Source: an uncultured Luminiphilus sp. (GTDB lineage Bacteria; Pseudomonadota; Gammaproteobacteria; Pseudomonadales; Halieaceae). From it: DNA of 35,550 nt. Shown piece after piece: positions 16,671 to 25,373 of the stretch. Position 1 is the first letter of the stretch, and the number at the start of each line of letters is the position of its first letter. Under the pieces are notes generated by a model. That model searched no databases. It was not told the DNA's origin and was given only the letters and a program-made list of their open reading frames with translations. The stretch is from NCBI GenBank assembly GCA_938091485.1, contig CALKMV010000048.1, forward strand, positions 1-35,550, read 5' to 3'. The position numbers and the translations under genes were made by a program.

Positions 16671-17711
16671 ATGGATATCACTGAATTACTCGCTTTCAGC
16701 GTCCAACAGGGCGCTTCAGACCTTCATCTCTCGGCAGGCCTGCCACCCATGATCCGCGTGGACGGCGATGTTCGGCGTGTCAACGTGGCCGCGCAGGATC
16801 ATGCCGAAGTCCAGGCGCTGATCTACGACATCATGAATGACCGCCAGCGGAAGGATTTTGAAGAATTTCTGGAGACGGACTTTTCCTTCGAGGTGCCCGG
16901 GGTGGCGCGCTTCCGTGTCAACGCCTTCAACCAGAACCGCGGCGCGGGGGCGGTTTTTCGGACGATCCCCTCGGAAGTGCTATCCATGGATACTCTGGGT
17001 ATGGGCCAGGTATTCCGCGATATCTCCATGATACCCAGAGGCCTCGTACTGGTGACCGGGCCCACTGGCTCGGGTAAGTCGACCACGCTCGCTGCGATGA
17101 TCGATTTCATTAACGATAACCGCTACGACCACATCCTCACCATTGAAGACCCGATTGAATTTGTGCACGAGAGCAAGCGATGCCTGGTTAATCAACGTGA
17201 AGTGCACCGCGATACGCTCGGCTTTTCGGAAGCGTTGCGCTCAGCGCTTCGCGAGGACCCGGATATTATTCTCGTGGGCGAGATGCGCGATCTGGAAACC
17301 ATTCGTCTGGCGCTGACTGCCGCAGAGACCGGTCACTTAGTATTTGGCACCCTGCACACGACCTCTGCTGCCAAGACGATTGACCGCGTGATTGATGTCT
17401 TCCCGGCGGCGGAGAAAGCCATGGTGCGCTCGATGCTGTCTGAGTCCCTTCAGGCCGTGATCTCACAGACCCTGCTTAAGAAAAAAAGCGGTGGCAGAGT
17501 TGCTGCCCACGAAATCATGCGCGGTACTTCAGCGATCCGAAATCTCATTCGCGAGGACAAGGTGGCGCAGATGTATTCCGCTATTCAGACGGGCCAGGCA
17601 ATCGGCATGCAAACAATGGACCAGTGTCTGCAGGGTCTGGTTGAAAAACGCATCATCACGGTCGAAGCGGCGCGCGAGAAAGCGCGCCAACCCGACAGCA
17701 TTACCTCCTGA
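16671..17711 (+). CDS. pilT: Type IV pilus retraction ATPase PilT
   Basis: PilT is the hexameric ATPase that depolymerises type IV pili and powers twitching motility and DNA uptake. The 346 residues start MDITELLAFSVQQGASDLHL as in the Pseudomonas protein. Motifs are Walker A GPTGSGKSTT at 130-139, the Asp box ILTIEDPIEFVH, Walker B DPDIILVGEMRD, the His box TGHLVFGTLHTT and the PilT-specific AIRNLIRE near residue 288, required for retraction. A GGAG precedes the ATG at 16671. In Pseudomonas pilU follows directly; here pilT ends three bases before the convergent ruvX, so no pilU is linked. The pilT-yggS divergent pair is conserved. Confidence 0.97.
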   Translation: MDITELLAFSVQQGASDLHLSAGLPPMIRVDGDVRRVNVAAQDHAEVQALIYDIMNDRQRKDFEEFLETDFSFEVPGVARFRVNAFNQNRGAGAVFRTIPSEVLSMDTLGMGQVFRDISMIPRGLVLVTGPTGSGKSTTLAAMIDFINDNRYDHILTIEDPIEFVHESKRCLVNQREVHRDTLGFSEALRSALREDPDIILVGEMRDLETIRLALTAAETGHLVFGTLHTTSAAKTIDRVIDVFPAAEKAMVRSMLSESLQAVISQTLLKKKSGGRVAAHEIMRGTSAIRNLIREDKVAQMYSAIQTGQAIGMQTMDQCLQGLVEKRIITVEAAREKARQPDSITS

Positions 17712-17714
17712 GTC

Positions 17715-18137
17715 CTATTGCTCGTTGAGCCAAGTGGTGAGGATGATCGCCGCTGCCTGATCGTCGATGGGAGTTGTGGAGAAATCACCGTGGTGGCCAG
17801 CAGACAGGGCGGTGGCTTTTGCCTCGCGACTGGAAAGCCGCTCGTCGACCAGTGTCACGGCGATCTGGCATCGACCCTCTATTTGACGGGCAAACTTCAT
17901 CACTCTGTGGCTGATGTCGCTCTCGGAGCCGTCCATATTGAGAGGATGGCCGACGATCACTCGGCTTGGTTGCCATTCCTCGATCAGTTTGGTCAGTGCG
18001 CCCCAGTCGGGCACCCCGTCTCGCGCGCCGATGATGGTCAGTGGACGTGCGGTTCGTGAGATCGTATTACCCACTGCCACACCCATATTGCGGAGACCAT
18101 AATCGATTGCTATCACCGTTTCATGCTTGGTGGTCAT
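17715..18137 (-). CDS. ruvX: RuvX/YqgF, RNase H-fold nuclease
   Basis: RuvX is a small RNase H-fold protein, described as a putative Holliday junction resolvase and implicated in processing of the 16S rRNA 5' end. The 140 residues have the first catalytic Asp in IAIDYGLRNMGVAVG, GHPLNMDGSES in the middle, the catalytic Glu in VTLVDERLSS, and the final Asp in TPIDDQAAAIIL. The ATG shares one base with the yqgE stop. It is last in the gshB-tonB-yqgE-ruvX operon, an order also found in Pseudomonas. Confidence 0.95.
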   Translation of the reverse strand: MTTKHETVIAIDYGLRNMGVAVGNTISRTARPLTIIGARDGVPDWGALTKLIEEWQPSRVIVGHPLNMDGSESDISHRVMKFARQIEGRCQIAVTLVDERLSSREAKATALSAGHHGDFSTTPIDDQAAAIILTTWLNEQ

Positions 18138-18721
18138 CAGGCGTGCCCAGCCTCGGCGCTCAGTAGGTCGATGTCGATACCGAGCTGGCGGCCTGCCGCC
18201 CCCAGCCGGTGATCGGCTGAGATCTCAAACAGCACTCTGAGATCAGCCTTAACGGTCAACCAGCTGTTTTCTGTCATTTCAGCCTCCAACTGACCCGGCG
18301 CCCAGCCCGCGTAACCCAAAGCCACAAGATATTCCTGTGGCCCGTCTCCTGCGGCGATGGCACAGAGGACATCGCGCGAGCCCGTCAGGCTCATTTCGTC
18401 ATTGACGGGCTGACTTCCCTCCCAGCTTGGCTCCCCTCGATGCAGCACAAAGCCGTGATCGGTGGCCACCGGCCCGCCTGCGAGAATCAGGGAGTCCGGG
18501 CACGCTGAGGTCGCCTCGATATCCAGGTGGGTAAGCATATCGATCAGACCTATCTCCAGGCACTGGTTAACCACGATGCCCATTGCGCCGTGGTCGGTAT
18601 GGTCACAGAGATAGGTGAGGGAGCGAGTAAAAAAGCCACTACCAATTACCGGTGTTGCGATCAAAAAATGGCCCCGTAGCGATGCGGCGGACGAAGTTGG
18701 TGTGTTGGGCGCGTTAATCAT
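18137..18721 (-). CDS. yqgE: YqgE/AlgH family protein
   Basis: This is a conserved cytoplasmic protein of the UPF0301 (AlgH) family, associated with alginate regulation in Pseudomonas but of unresolved biochemical function. The 194 residues begin with the family signature LRGHFLIATPVIGSGFFTRS, then YLCDHTDHGAMGIVVNQ, LILAGGPVATDHGFVLHR and ALGYAGWAPGQLEAEM. The order and length are canonical. It lies 14 bases after the tonB-like gene and overlaps ruvX by one base; the yqgE-ruvX coupling is conserved across gammaproteobacteria. Confidence 0.94.
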   Translation of the reverse strand: MINAPNTPTSSAASLRGHFLIATPVIGSGFFTRSLTYLCDHTDHGAMGIVVNQCLEIGLIDMLTHLDIEATSACPDSLILAGGPVATDHGFVLHRGEPSWEGSQPVNDEMSLTGSRDVLCAIAAGDGPQEYLVALGYAGWAPGQLEAEMTENSWLTVKADLRVLFEISADHRLGAAGRQLGIDIDLLSAEAGHA

Positions 18722-18735
18722 GGTTGCGTGACCAG

Positions 18736-19389
18736 TCAGCGGCGGAATTGCCAGGTGCGGACAATGGCCAGCTCTCCCGCTTCGCGCGCCAACGCAGCAG
18801 GAAAGGGGGGAAAGGGCGCCAATTTCTCGACGGTATCAATAGCGGCGCGATCAAGTTCGCCAATGCCCGAGCTGTCCAGCAGGTCAATCCGCTGCAGCGC
18901 CCCATCGCTCAAGACTGTGACGCGGAGTCGTACATCGCCATTACCGTAGCGACGCGCCAGGCCTCGGTAATAGGCATTGCCAAATCGTTCGATATCAGCC
19001 TGCCATTGCCGCAGATACTCAGCATCAAGTGCTGCACGCGCTGCTACTGCCGCGCTCGTGGGATAGACGACTGCTGTCGACGCGGTGACTCGGGCCTTTG
19101 CGCTGCTTGCAATCAGCGGGTCGGTTGCGGAAGTGGGGTTGGCCGGTGGGCTGGGTACCGCGGGCGCAGCCCGCAATGACGGGGTGCCCAATTGATTGGC
19201 CGCAGCATCGGCCGCGGCTGTCTCGGGCGCCAGCGCTGCAGGCGTCAGCAATATAGTCACCGCACGGTTGGCTGCTTGTCGGGTAGAGTCTCCTGCCGGT
19301 GAGATCATGAAGCCAAAAATCACGATCAGGTGAATACCCAGTGAAAGCAGGAAGGCAGGCGGTAGACCTGTCCGGGGCGCCAGCATCAT
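18736..19389 (-). CDS. TonB family energy-transducing protein
   Basis: The 217-residue protein from the ATG at 19389 (or 19386) has an N-terminal signal anchor (FLLSLGIHLIVIFGFMI, residues about 13-29), a periplasmic linker rich in Ala/Pro/Ser/Thr, and a C-terminal TonB domain with GDVRLRVTVLSDGALQRIDLLDSSG. This equals the position and organisation of the Pseudomonas tonB3 gene between gshB and yqgE. The Pro-rich (EP/KP) repeat region of classical TonB is very short here, so it may span the periplasm differently or serve a specific purpose; tonB3 is linked to type IV pilus function in Pseudomonas. The longer frame from 19602 reads through gshB and is rejected. No ExbB/ExbD genes are in the window. 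Confidence 0.85.
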   Translation of the reverse strand: MMLAPRTGLPPAFLLSLGIHLIVIFGFMISPAGDSTRQAANRAVTILLTPAALAPETAAADAAANQLGTPSLRAAPAVPSPPANPTSATDPLIASSAKARVTASTAVVYPTSAAVAARAALDAEYLRQWQADIERFGNAYYRGLARRYGNGDVRLRVTVLSDGALQRIDLLDSSGIGELDRAAIDTVEKLAPFPPFPAALAREAGELAIVRTWQFRR

Positions 19390-19406
19390 GGCAGGGGGGA
19401 GGCGAC

Positions 19407-20360
19407 TCAGGAGCTCGCCTCCGCCAGAGGCAGGCTGTCGAGGAGCTGGCCCGCGATATCCAGCCCTGATTCCGTCTCGATTTCCCGAAGGCAGGTGGGG
19501 CTGGTGACGTTGATTTCTGTGAGGTGGTCGCCAATCACATCGAGGCCGACGAAGTAGAGGCCGCGCTCCCTGAGGGTCGGCCCTACCTGACTGGCGATCC
19601 ATTGATCCCGTTCCGTAAGTTCCTGCACTCTGCCGGCGCCGCCTGCTGCGAGATTACCCCGACTCTCTCCCGCCAAAGGAACTCGTGCCAGACACCAGGG
19701 CACCGCCTCGCCATTAATCATCAAAATACGTTTGTCGCCTTCTATGATGGCGGGCAGGTACTGCTGCGCCATGATCGTTTGGTGACCCGAGTGCGTGAGC
19801 GTCTCCAGAATGACACTAACGTTAGGGTCGTCGGGTTGCGCGCGGAAGATCGCACTGCCGCCCATGCCATCCAGCGGCTTGAAAATGACATCACGGTGTT
19901 CTGAATGAAAGGCTCTTAACCGGTCCATGTCCCGGCTGACCAACAGCGGTGGGCAACACTGTGAGAATTCGGTGGCGAACAACTTTTCGTTGCAGTCCCT
20001 GAGGCTTTGGCAGCGGTTGACCACGAGAGTGCCTTGTTGCTCAGCCCGCTCGAGGAGATAGGTGGCGTAGATGTATTCCATATCAAAAGGCGGGTCCTTT
20101 CGCATCAGGACCACGTCAAGCTCCGCTAGAGATAAGGTGGCGGCTTCGCCCAGGTCATACCAGTGTTCGGGGTTGTGGTGGACCGTTAACGGCTGCGCGG
20201 TTGCCATTGGCACTTCACCGTCCAGAAACAGCCCATCAGGCGCTATGTGAAATAACGCCCACCCGCGATCCTGCGCCGCCCAGAGAAGCGCTAGAGTGGT
20301 ATCTTTTTTATAGTGGATCGACCCAATGGGGTCCATCACTACGCCGAGCTTGAGGCTCAT
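19407..20360 (-). CDS. gshB: Glutathione synthetase GshB
   Basis: GshB joins gamma-glutamylcysteine and glycine with ATP to make glutathione. The 317-residue ATP-grasp enzyme has the standard opening KLGVVMDPIGSIHYKKDTT, VLMRKDPPFDMEYIY, the NEKLFATEF segment, FKPLDGMGGSAIFR (ATP-binding loop), GDKRILMINGE and the C-terminal FVGLDVIGDHLTEINVTSPTC. It is the first gene of the gshB-tonB-yqgE-ruvX strand; the next start follows after 17 bases. It is divergent from the alpha/beta hydrolase, with 108 bases between their starts. Confidence 0.97.
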   Translation of the reverse strand: MSLKLGVVMDPIGSIHYKKDTTLALLWAAQDRGWALFHIAPDGLFLDGEVPMATAQPLTVHHNPEHWYDLGEAATLSLAELDVVLMRKDPPFDMEYIYATYLLERAEQQGTLVVNRCQSLRDCNEKLFATEFSQCCPPLLVSRDMDRLRAFHSEHRDVIFKPLDGMGGSAIFRAQPDDPNVSVILETLTHSGHQTIMAQQYLPAIIEGDKRILMINGEAVPWCLARVPLAGESRGNLAAGGAGRVQELTERDQWIASQVGPTLRERGLYFVGLDVIGDHLTEINVTSPTCLREIETESGLDIAGQLLDSLPLAEASS

Positions 20361-20468
20361 GCTGGGATCCTACCAAGGCAAGGCTGGCTATCTTGCGATC
20401 CACAGCAATTCCCCGCAAGCTCTGTCCGCCCGAAAAGCGGGGTATTTTGTGGCCTTCTGGGAAGCCGT

Positions 20469-21737
20469 ATGTCATTACTTTTTGTTCTTGTCGCCTGCAT
20501 CAGCTTGCTGTGTTCAGTCACTGCGGTGCTGCAGGTTCGCCAGATCGGCTGGGCCGTCTGGCTGTGGTTTTTCTCGGGGTGGGTAACCGGGGAGCTGGCA
20601 GTCTGGTTTATCGGATTGCAGATGATGTTTGTCGCGCTATGGGTGGTGATAGTTGGCACCGATAGCTGGGGTTTCGCGCTGGGGCTGTCATCCTTTTTGG
20701 CTGCCTGGGGGCTACTTGGGTGGGCGCTTCGGGATGGCTTTGACGCCGGTACAGCGTTCCATCGGGCACTGCGCCTTGCGCTGGGCGCGGACTTTACGAG
20801 TCACATCCCCGAGACAAGGCGGGCCAAGCTGACACAACAGATTCATAGTCAAGAGTGGTTATGGCCGTTTCGTTTTCGTCGTCCCGGCGTGCGCTACGTG
20901 CGCAACTTGAGTTATGCCTCCTCAGGAAAGCGGGGATTGCTCGACATTTACACCCCGGTGACTCAGGGAGAGCGCCGACCTGTGTTGCTGCATGTGCATG
21001 GCGGCGCCTGGATGATGGGCCACAAGTCTCATCAAGGACAGCCACTGCTGCACCGCATGGTTGAAATGGGCTGGGTTGGTGTTTCTATCAATTATCGGCT
21101 CGCGCCCCGGGACGCCTATCCCGCCCAGATTATTGACGTCAAAAAGGCCATTGCCTGGGTAAAGACCCACATAGAGGAATATGGTGGCGACCCGGACTTT
21201 ATCGTCGTAACGGGTGGCTCGGCGGGAGGGCATCTCTCTCTGCTCGCAGGCCTGACCTCCGGACACGCCGACTGGCAGGCAGGTTTTGAGGGTATGGATA
21301 CGACGGTGCAGGGCGTGCTGGCAATGTATCCGGTGGTAGATCTCACCAACCGGCACGGCATTAGACAGCAGGCCAGAATGGATGGATTCATCAGCCGAAA
21401 GATCATTCAGCAGACCCGAGAGGCGGCACCAGAAGTGTTCGAAGACGGATCACCCATCTCCTGGATCCATCGTGACGGTGTCGCCGCGGCGGCCCCACCG
21501 GTTTGTATCGTTCAGGGCACGCACGACTCGCTGGTATGGGTCGAGGAGGTGCGGCGCTTCGTAGCCGAATTCGCGCCGCTGACCAGCGTCCCATTGGTCT
21601 ACGCAGAATTGCCGCGCGCCCAACATGCTTTTGAGATTTTTCACTCGCCCCGCACCAGTCATTTTCTGAATGCGGCCTCCGCGTGGCTGGAATGGGTTCG
21701 CGCGCAACATGGTAAGCAGAAGACCCTCTCCCAGTAG
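20469..21737 (+). CDS. Membrane-anchored alpha/beta hydrolase (hormone-sensitive lipase type)
   Basis: This 422-residue protein from the ATG at 20469 has an N-terminal membrane domain of about 90 residues with three to four hydrophobic helices, then an alpha/beta hydrolase domain. The esterase part has the oxyanion motif HGGAW at 177-181, the nucleophile Ser251 in GGSAGG, the likely acid Asp353 in QGTHDSLV and the base His386 in AQHAF, a complete triad of the family IV (HSL-like) esterases. Substrate is unknown; short-chain esters are usual for the family. The frame could start at 20313, but the extra residues would cross the gshB start. It is divergent from gshB and convergent with rsmE, probably a single-gene unit. 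Confidence 0.85.
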   Translation: MSLLFVLVACISLLCSVTAVLQVRQIGWAVWLWFFSGWVTGELAVWFIGLQMMFVALWVVIVGTDSWGFALGLSSFLAAWGLLGWALRDGFDAGTAFHRALRLALGADFTSHIPETRRAKLTQQIHSQEWLWPFRFRRPGVRYVRNLSYASSGKRGLLDIYTPVTQGERRPVLLHVHGGAWMMGHKSHQGQPLLHRMVEMGWVGVSINYRLAPRDAYPAQIIDVKKAIAWVKTHIEEYGGDPDFIVVTGGSAGGHLSLLAGLTSGHADWQAGFEGMDTTVQGVLAMYPVVDLTNRHGIRQQARMDGFISRKIIQQTREAAPEVFEDGSPISWIHRDGVAAAAPPVCIVQGTHDSLVWVEEVRRFVAEFAPLTSVPLVYAELPRAQHAFEIFHSPRTSHFLNAASAWLEWVRAQHGKQKTLSQ

Positions 21738-21830
21738 TGTTCTGAGATATCGTCGGCCCAAAAACGTGATGATTTCTAGCGAGGATGGGACAAGCTTCAT
21801 TGCCGACGCCGCCGGTTTTTTAGCGGGTGT

Positions 21831-21877
21831 GGGCCCAGCCAATATAGGCGATGCCGACCGTGAGGGAGGTCGGGCCC
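21831..21877. repeat. Nested inverted repeats between the hydrolase and rsmE
   Basis: The 173-base convergent gap holds a 6-bp inverted repeat CCGACC/GGTCGG (21854-21859 and 21868-21873) with an eight-base loop. It lies within a larger pair of GGGCCC sequences at 21831-21836 and 21872-21877, whose second copy overlaps the inner arm, so the two foldings are alternatives. No T-run follows on either strand. It may be a factor-dependent termination or transcript-end structure. Confidence 0.35.
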
Positions 21878-21910
21878 TGCGTGGAAGCGCTGGGCTTTGT
21901 TGTCTCGCGC

Positions 21911-22660
21911 TCAGGCGGGCATCTCTCCCCAGAAAACACTGAGGACCGATAAAGCCACTGTCGGTGCCGTTTCGGTCCGTAAAACCCGTGGTCCAAGCTG
22001 CAATAGGCTAAATCCGTGTGAGCCTGCTGCGGCAAACTCCCGGTCGGTTAATCCGCCTTCGGGGCCGATCAGTAGCGCCGCATCCTGGGGGGTCCCTTGG
22101 GGGACGGTGGAGGCAGTCGCCCCGGTGCCGTCTACACAATGAAGTACCCACTTTTGCTCCGCTGATACGTTCTCTATCCAGGTCAGCAAAGGCTGGGGTG
22201 CTGTTATGGAGGGCACTTTGACCCGCCCGCACTGTTCACAGGAACTGATCGCAATCTGTTGCCAGTGTGCGATCCGCTTCTCGATCCGATTTGCTGGAAT
22301 GGCAAAGTCAACTCTCTCGCTCTGCAGAGGGATGATTGCCCCAATCCCCAATTCAGTCGCTTTTTGGATGCCCCAATCAAACCGGTCGCCCTTGCTCAGG
22401 CACAAACCCAATACCGTATGCACAGGAGATTCGGTGTCGGGCGAGTGCGTCTCGCCGATATCAACAGAGACCTCGCGCTTACTGACGCTGGTGATGGTGG
22501 CAACAAACTCGAGCCCGTTGCCATTGAAGAGTGTGACCTGCTCTCCCGCCCTTCCCCTCAGGGCACGGCCGAGGTGCTGGGCGGCGCTTCCGGTCAGCAC
22601 CACTTGGCTCCCCGAAGCGAGCGGTTGATCGGTAAATAGTCGAGGATTGCGCACCGTCAC
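21911..22660 (-). CDS. rsmE: 16S rRNA (uracil1498-N3)-methyltransferase RsmE
   Basis: RsmE methylates U1498 in the 16S rRNA decoding region using SAM. The 249-residue SPOUT-class protein has an N-terminal PUA-like domain (LTGSAAQHLGRALRGRAGEQV) and a C-terminal knotted domain with KGDRFDWGIQKATELG, LLIGPEGGLTDREF and LGPRVLRTETAP, the SAM-binding knot loops. The start is a GTG at 22660 with TGGAGA five bases upstream. It follows ahcY by 100 bases on the same strand, so it may be read from the SAM-cycle operon, with a small hairpin between them. Confidence 0.95.
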   Translation of the reverse strand: MTVRNPRLFTDQPLASGSQVVLTGSAAQHLGRALRGRAGEQVTLFNGNGLEFVATITSVSKREVSVDIGETHSPDTESPVHTVLGLCLSKGDRFDWGIQKATELGIGAIIPLQSERVDFAIPANRIEKRIAHWQQIAISSCEQCGRVKVPSITAPQPLLTWIENVSAEQKWVLHCVDGTGATASTVPQGTPQDAALLIGPEGGLTDREFAAAGSHGFSLLQLGPRVLRTETAPTVALSVLSVFWGEMPA

Positions 22661-22707
22661 GTCTCCAGATGATGTGTGAGTGTACGCTTGTTCGCGGGGC
22701 GGTGTCT

Positions 22708-22730
22708 GAGGCGCTGAACCGCGGCGCCTC
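22708..22730. repeat. GC-rich hairpin between ahcY and rsmE
   Basis: A 7-bp perfect inverted repeat, GAGGCGC (22708-22714) and GCGCCTC (22724-22730), has a nine-base loop. It lies 31 bases after the ahcY stop on the minus strand. There is no T-run, so it is more likely an RNA 3'-end or attenuation structure than an intrinsic terminator. Confidence 0.4.
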
Positions 22731-22760
22731 GTTCTTGGTGGGGCCTAGTGGCTCAAGATC

Positions 22761-24152
22761 TTAATACTTGTAGCTGTCAGTCTTGAAGGGCCCGTCTACC
22801 CCAACACCGATGTAGTCGGCCTGTTTGGGACTCAGTTTGGTCATGACGCCACCAAAGCCCTGCACCATGTATGCCGCGACCTGCTCGTCGAGGTGTTTTG
22901 GCAGCACTTCAACGGTGATTGCGTCCTGCCGGGCATCGGCAGACAGATCAGCAAATCGCTTGTCGTACAAGTGGATTTGCGCGAGCACCTGATTGGCAAA
23001 AGAGCCGTCCATGATGCGAGAGGGATGCCCGGTAGCATTTCCCAAATTCACCAGGCGGCCCTCAGAGAGCAGGAGTAAATAGTCATTTTGGGCGGCATCT
23101 CTCATGATCTTGTGGACCTGTGGCTTGACTTCCTCCCACTGCCACTCTTCGCGCATGTAGGCGGTGTCGATCTCATTGTCAAAGTGGCCGATATTGCAGA
23201 CTACCGCGCCTGACTTGAGCGCCCGCAACATCGCTGAGGTGCAGACATTGAAATTGCCCGTTGCGGTCACCAGCATGTCGGTGGAACCCAACAGGTCGGT
23301 GTTGATGCAGGTGTCAGAGCCGTCGTCGACGCCATCAATGAAGGGTGATACCACTTCGAAACCGTCCATACAGGCCTGCATTGCGCAAATGGGATCACAT
23401 TCCGTGATCCTCACGATCATGCCTTCTTGGCGCAGAGACTGAGCAGAGCCTTTGCCCACATCGCCATAGCCGATGACCAGGGCGCGTTTGCCCGCTAGCA
23501 GGTGGTCCAGACCGCGTTTAATGGCATCGTTCAGGCTGTGGCGACACCCATACTTGTTGTCGTTTTTTGATTTGGTGACCGCGTCATTAACGTTGATCGC
23601 GGGGACTTTTAGCTCGCCGTTGGTCAGCATCTCATAGAGTCGATGCACCCCGGTGGTAGTCTCTTCAGTAATGCCGTGGATGCGATCGAGCATCTGCGGG
23701 TACTGCTCGTGCAGCATGGCAGTCAAGTCGCCGCCGTCATCCAGCACCATGTTTGCATCCCAGGGCTTGCCGTCCTCAAGGATGGTTTGTTCAATACACC
23801 ACTCATATTCCTCTTCTGTTTCCCCTTTCCAGGCAAAAACGGGGACGCCGGCTGCGGCGATCGCCGCAGCGGCGTGATCTTGCGTTGAAAAAATATTGCA
23901 CGATGACCAGCGCACTTCAGCACCCAGCGCCACCAAGGTCTCAATGAGCACGCCCGTCTGGATGGTCATATGGATACAGCCAAGGATTTTGGCGCCTGCC
24001 AGCGGTTGTGAGTCACGATAGTGCTCTCGGAGTGCCATCAGCGCGGGCATTTCGCTCTCGGCGATTTCCAGCTCCCGGCGACCCCAGTCAGCCAGATGGA
24101 TATCGGCGACTTTGTAGTCCGCGAAAGCGCTTTGTTCAACAGCAGTATTCAT
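22761..24152 (-). CDS. ahcY: Adenosylhomocysteinase AhcY (SAH hydrolase)
   Basis: AhcY reversibly splits S-adenosylhomocysteine into homocysteine and adenosine with a bound NAD, removing the product inhibitor of all SAM methyltransferases. The 463-residue protein is of the long bacterial type. Motifs include [31 protein letters not shown], the catalytic region [16 protein letters not shown], the NAD-binding [16 protein letters not shown] and the C-terminal DSYKY. The ATG at 24152 is preceded by a GAGAGAGA purine stretch. metK lies 27 bases upstream, so the two are one operon under the ArsR-methyltransferase regulator. metF, a frequent downstream partner, is absent; rsmE follows. Confidence 0.97.
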   Translation of the reverse strand: MNTAVEQSAFADYKVADIHLADWGRRELEIAESEMPALMALREHYRDSQPLAGAKILGCIHMTIQTGVLIETLVALGAEVRWSSCNIFSTQDHAAAAIAAAGVPVFAWKGETEEEYEWCIEQTILEDGKPWDANMVLDDGGDLTAMLHEQYPQMLDRIHGITEETTTGVHRLYEMLTNGELKVPAINVNDAVTKSKNDNKYGCRHSLNDAIKRGLDHLLAGKRALVIGYGDVGKGSAQSLRQEGMIVRITECDPICAMQACMDGFEVVSPFIDGVDDGSDTCINTDLLGSTDMLVTATGNFNVCTSAMLRALKSGAVVCNIGHFDNEIDTAYMREEWQWEEVKPQVHKIMRDAAQNDYLLLLSEGRLVNLGNATGHPSRIMDGSFANQVLAQIHLYDKRFADLSADARQDAITVEVLPKHLDEQVAAYMVQGFGGVMTKLSPKQADYIGVGVDGPFKTDSYKY

Positions 24153-24179
24153 AGTGGTATCTCTCTCAGATTTCGAGGG

Positions 24180-25352
24180 TTAACGCCCGGCCGCCGCTCG
24201 CAGTGCGTCGGCTTTATCGGTGCGTTCCCAGGTAAAGGTGTCTCCCGATCGACCGAAGTGACCATATGCCGCGGTAGTACGGTAAATAGGGCGCTTTAGA
24301 TCGAGCATATTGATAAGGCCTTTCGGCCGCAGATCAAAGTGCTCGCGAATTAAGGAAACGATGGCCTCATCGGCGAGCGTTGCTGAGCCGAAAGTATTGA
24401 CTGAAATCGATGTGGGTTCGGCCACGCCAATGGCATAGGACACCTGCACTTCACATCGTCGAGCCAGGCCCGCGGCCACAATATTCTTCGCGACATAGCG
24501 ACCCGCATAGGCCGCGGAGCGGTCTACTTTTGAGGGGTCTTTGCCGGAAAACGCCCCGCCGCCGTGGCGGGCCATACCGCCGTAAGTGTCGACGATGATT
24601 TTGCGCCCCGTCAAACCACAATCGCCCTGAGGCCCGCCAATCACAAAATTACCGGTAGGATTGATATGAAAGAGCGTATCGGCGTGCAGCCATTCTTCAG
24701 GGAGCGTGGGCTCGATAATTTCCTTGCGAACCGCCTCTCGCAATTCCTCCTGAGAAATATCCGGGCTGTGCTGTGTGGACAGAACAACAGCTTCGACGCG
24801 CTCGGGTTTGCCGTTTGCGCCGTAGCGCATGGTGATCTGGCTTTTGGCATCGGGTCGCAGCCAGGGTAGCGCACCCGACTTCCGCATTTCCGCCTGCTTT
24901 TCAACCAGGCGATGCGAATAATGAATTGGCGCGGGCATCAGCACGTCGGTCTCATCGGAGGCAAAACCGAACATCAGCCCCTGATCACCCGCTCCCTGAT
25001 TGGCCTCGTCGGCCTCGTGGGTTCCCAGTGCAATGTCGGCAGACTGCTGCCCGATAGCGTTGATCACGGCGCAGGTGTACCCGTCAAAGCACACATCGGA
25101 TGAATCAAAACCAATGTCCAGCACGGTCTGTCGGATAACTTCTTCCAGCTCTCCCGTTGTGACCGTGCCAGATGTGGTGACCTCACCTGCCACCACGACC
25201 ATCCCCGTTTTGACGAGTGTCTCGACCGCGACACGGGCATCTGGGTCTTTGGTCAGGTAGGCGTCTAGGATGGCATCCGAGATCTGATCAGCCATTTTGT
25301 CCGGGTGGCCTTCCGACACTGACTCGGAAGTAAAAAGAGAGTATTCGCTCAT
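24180..25352 (-). CDS. metK: S-adenosylmethionine synthetase MetK
   Basis: MetK makes SAM from methionine and ATP. The 390-residue protein has the N-terminal [20 protein letters not shown] with the ATP-binding His, the hexapeptide GAGDQG used as a family signature, DAKSQIT, the phosphate-binding [19 protein letters not shown] and a C-terminal AYGHFG. Length and all motifs are standard. The ATG at 25352 has TAGGAA about ten bases upstream. It starts 21 bases after the ArsR-methyltransferase stop and is followed by ahcY, so SAM production and SAH removal are co-expressed. Confidence 0.98.
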   Translation of the reverse strand: MSEYSLFTSESVSEGHPDKMADQISDAILDAYLTKDPDARVAVETLVKTGMVVVAGEVTTSGTVTTGELEEVIRQTVLDIGFDSSDVCFDGYTCAVINAIGQQSADIALGTHEADEANQGAGDQGLMFGFASDETDVLMPAPIHYSHRLVEKQAEMRKSGALPWLRPDAKSQITMRYGANGKPERVEAVVLSTQHSPDISQEELREAVRKEIIEPTLPEEWLHADTLFHINPTGNFVIGGPQGDCGLTGRKIIVDTYGGMARHGGGAFSGKDPSKVDRSAAYAGRYVAKNIVAAGLARRCEVQVSYAIGVAEPTSISVNTFGSATLADEAIVSLIREHFDLRPKGLINMLDLKRPIYRTTAAYGHFGRSGDTFTWERTDKADALRAAAGR

Positions 25353-25373
25353 AAGACTATTCCTAAAACCGAT

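Noticed and set aside
19390-19602. N-terminal extension of the tonB-like gene
   Set aside because: It reads through gshB in another frame; the signal anchor starts at the ATG at 19389.
21450-21842. 130-codon minus-strand frame overlapping the hydrolase gene
   Set aside because: It lies mostly antisense to a well-supported gene, has no recognisable domain, and its composition is that of a shadow frame.
24153-24179. SAH riboswitch before ahcY
   Set aside because: Only 27 bases separate metK and ahcY, too short for the aptamer.
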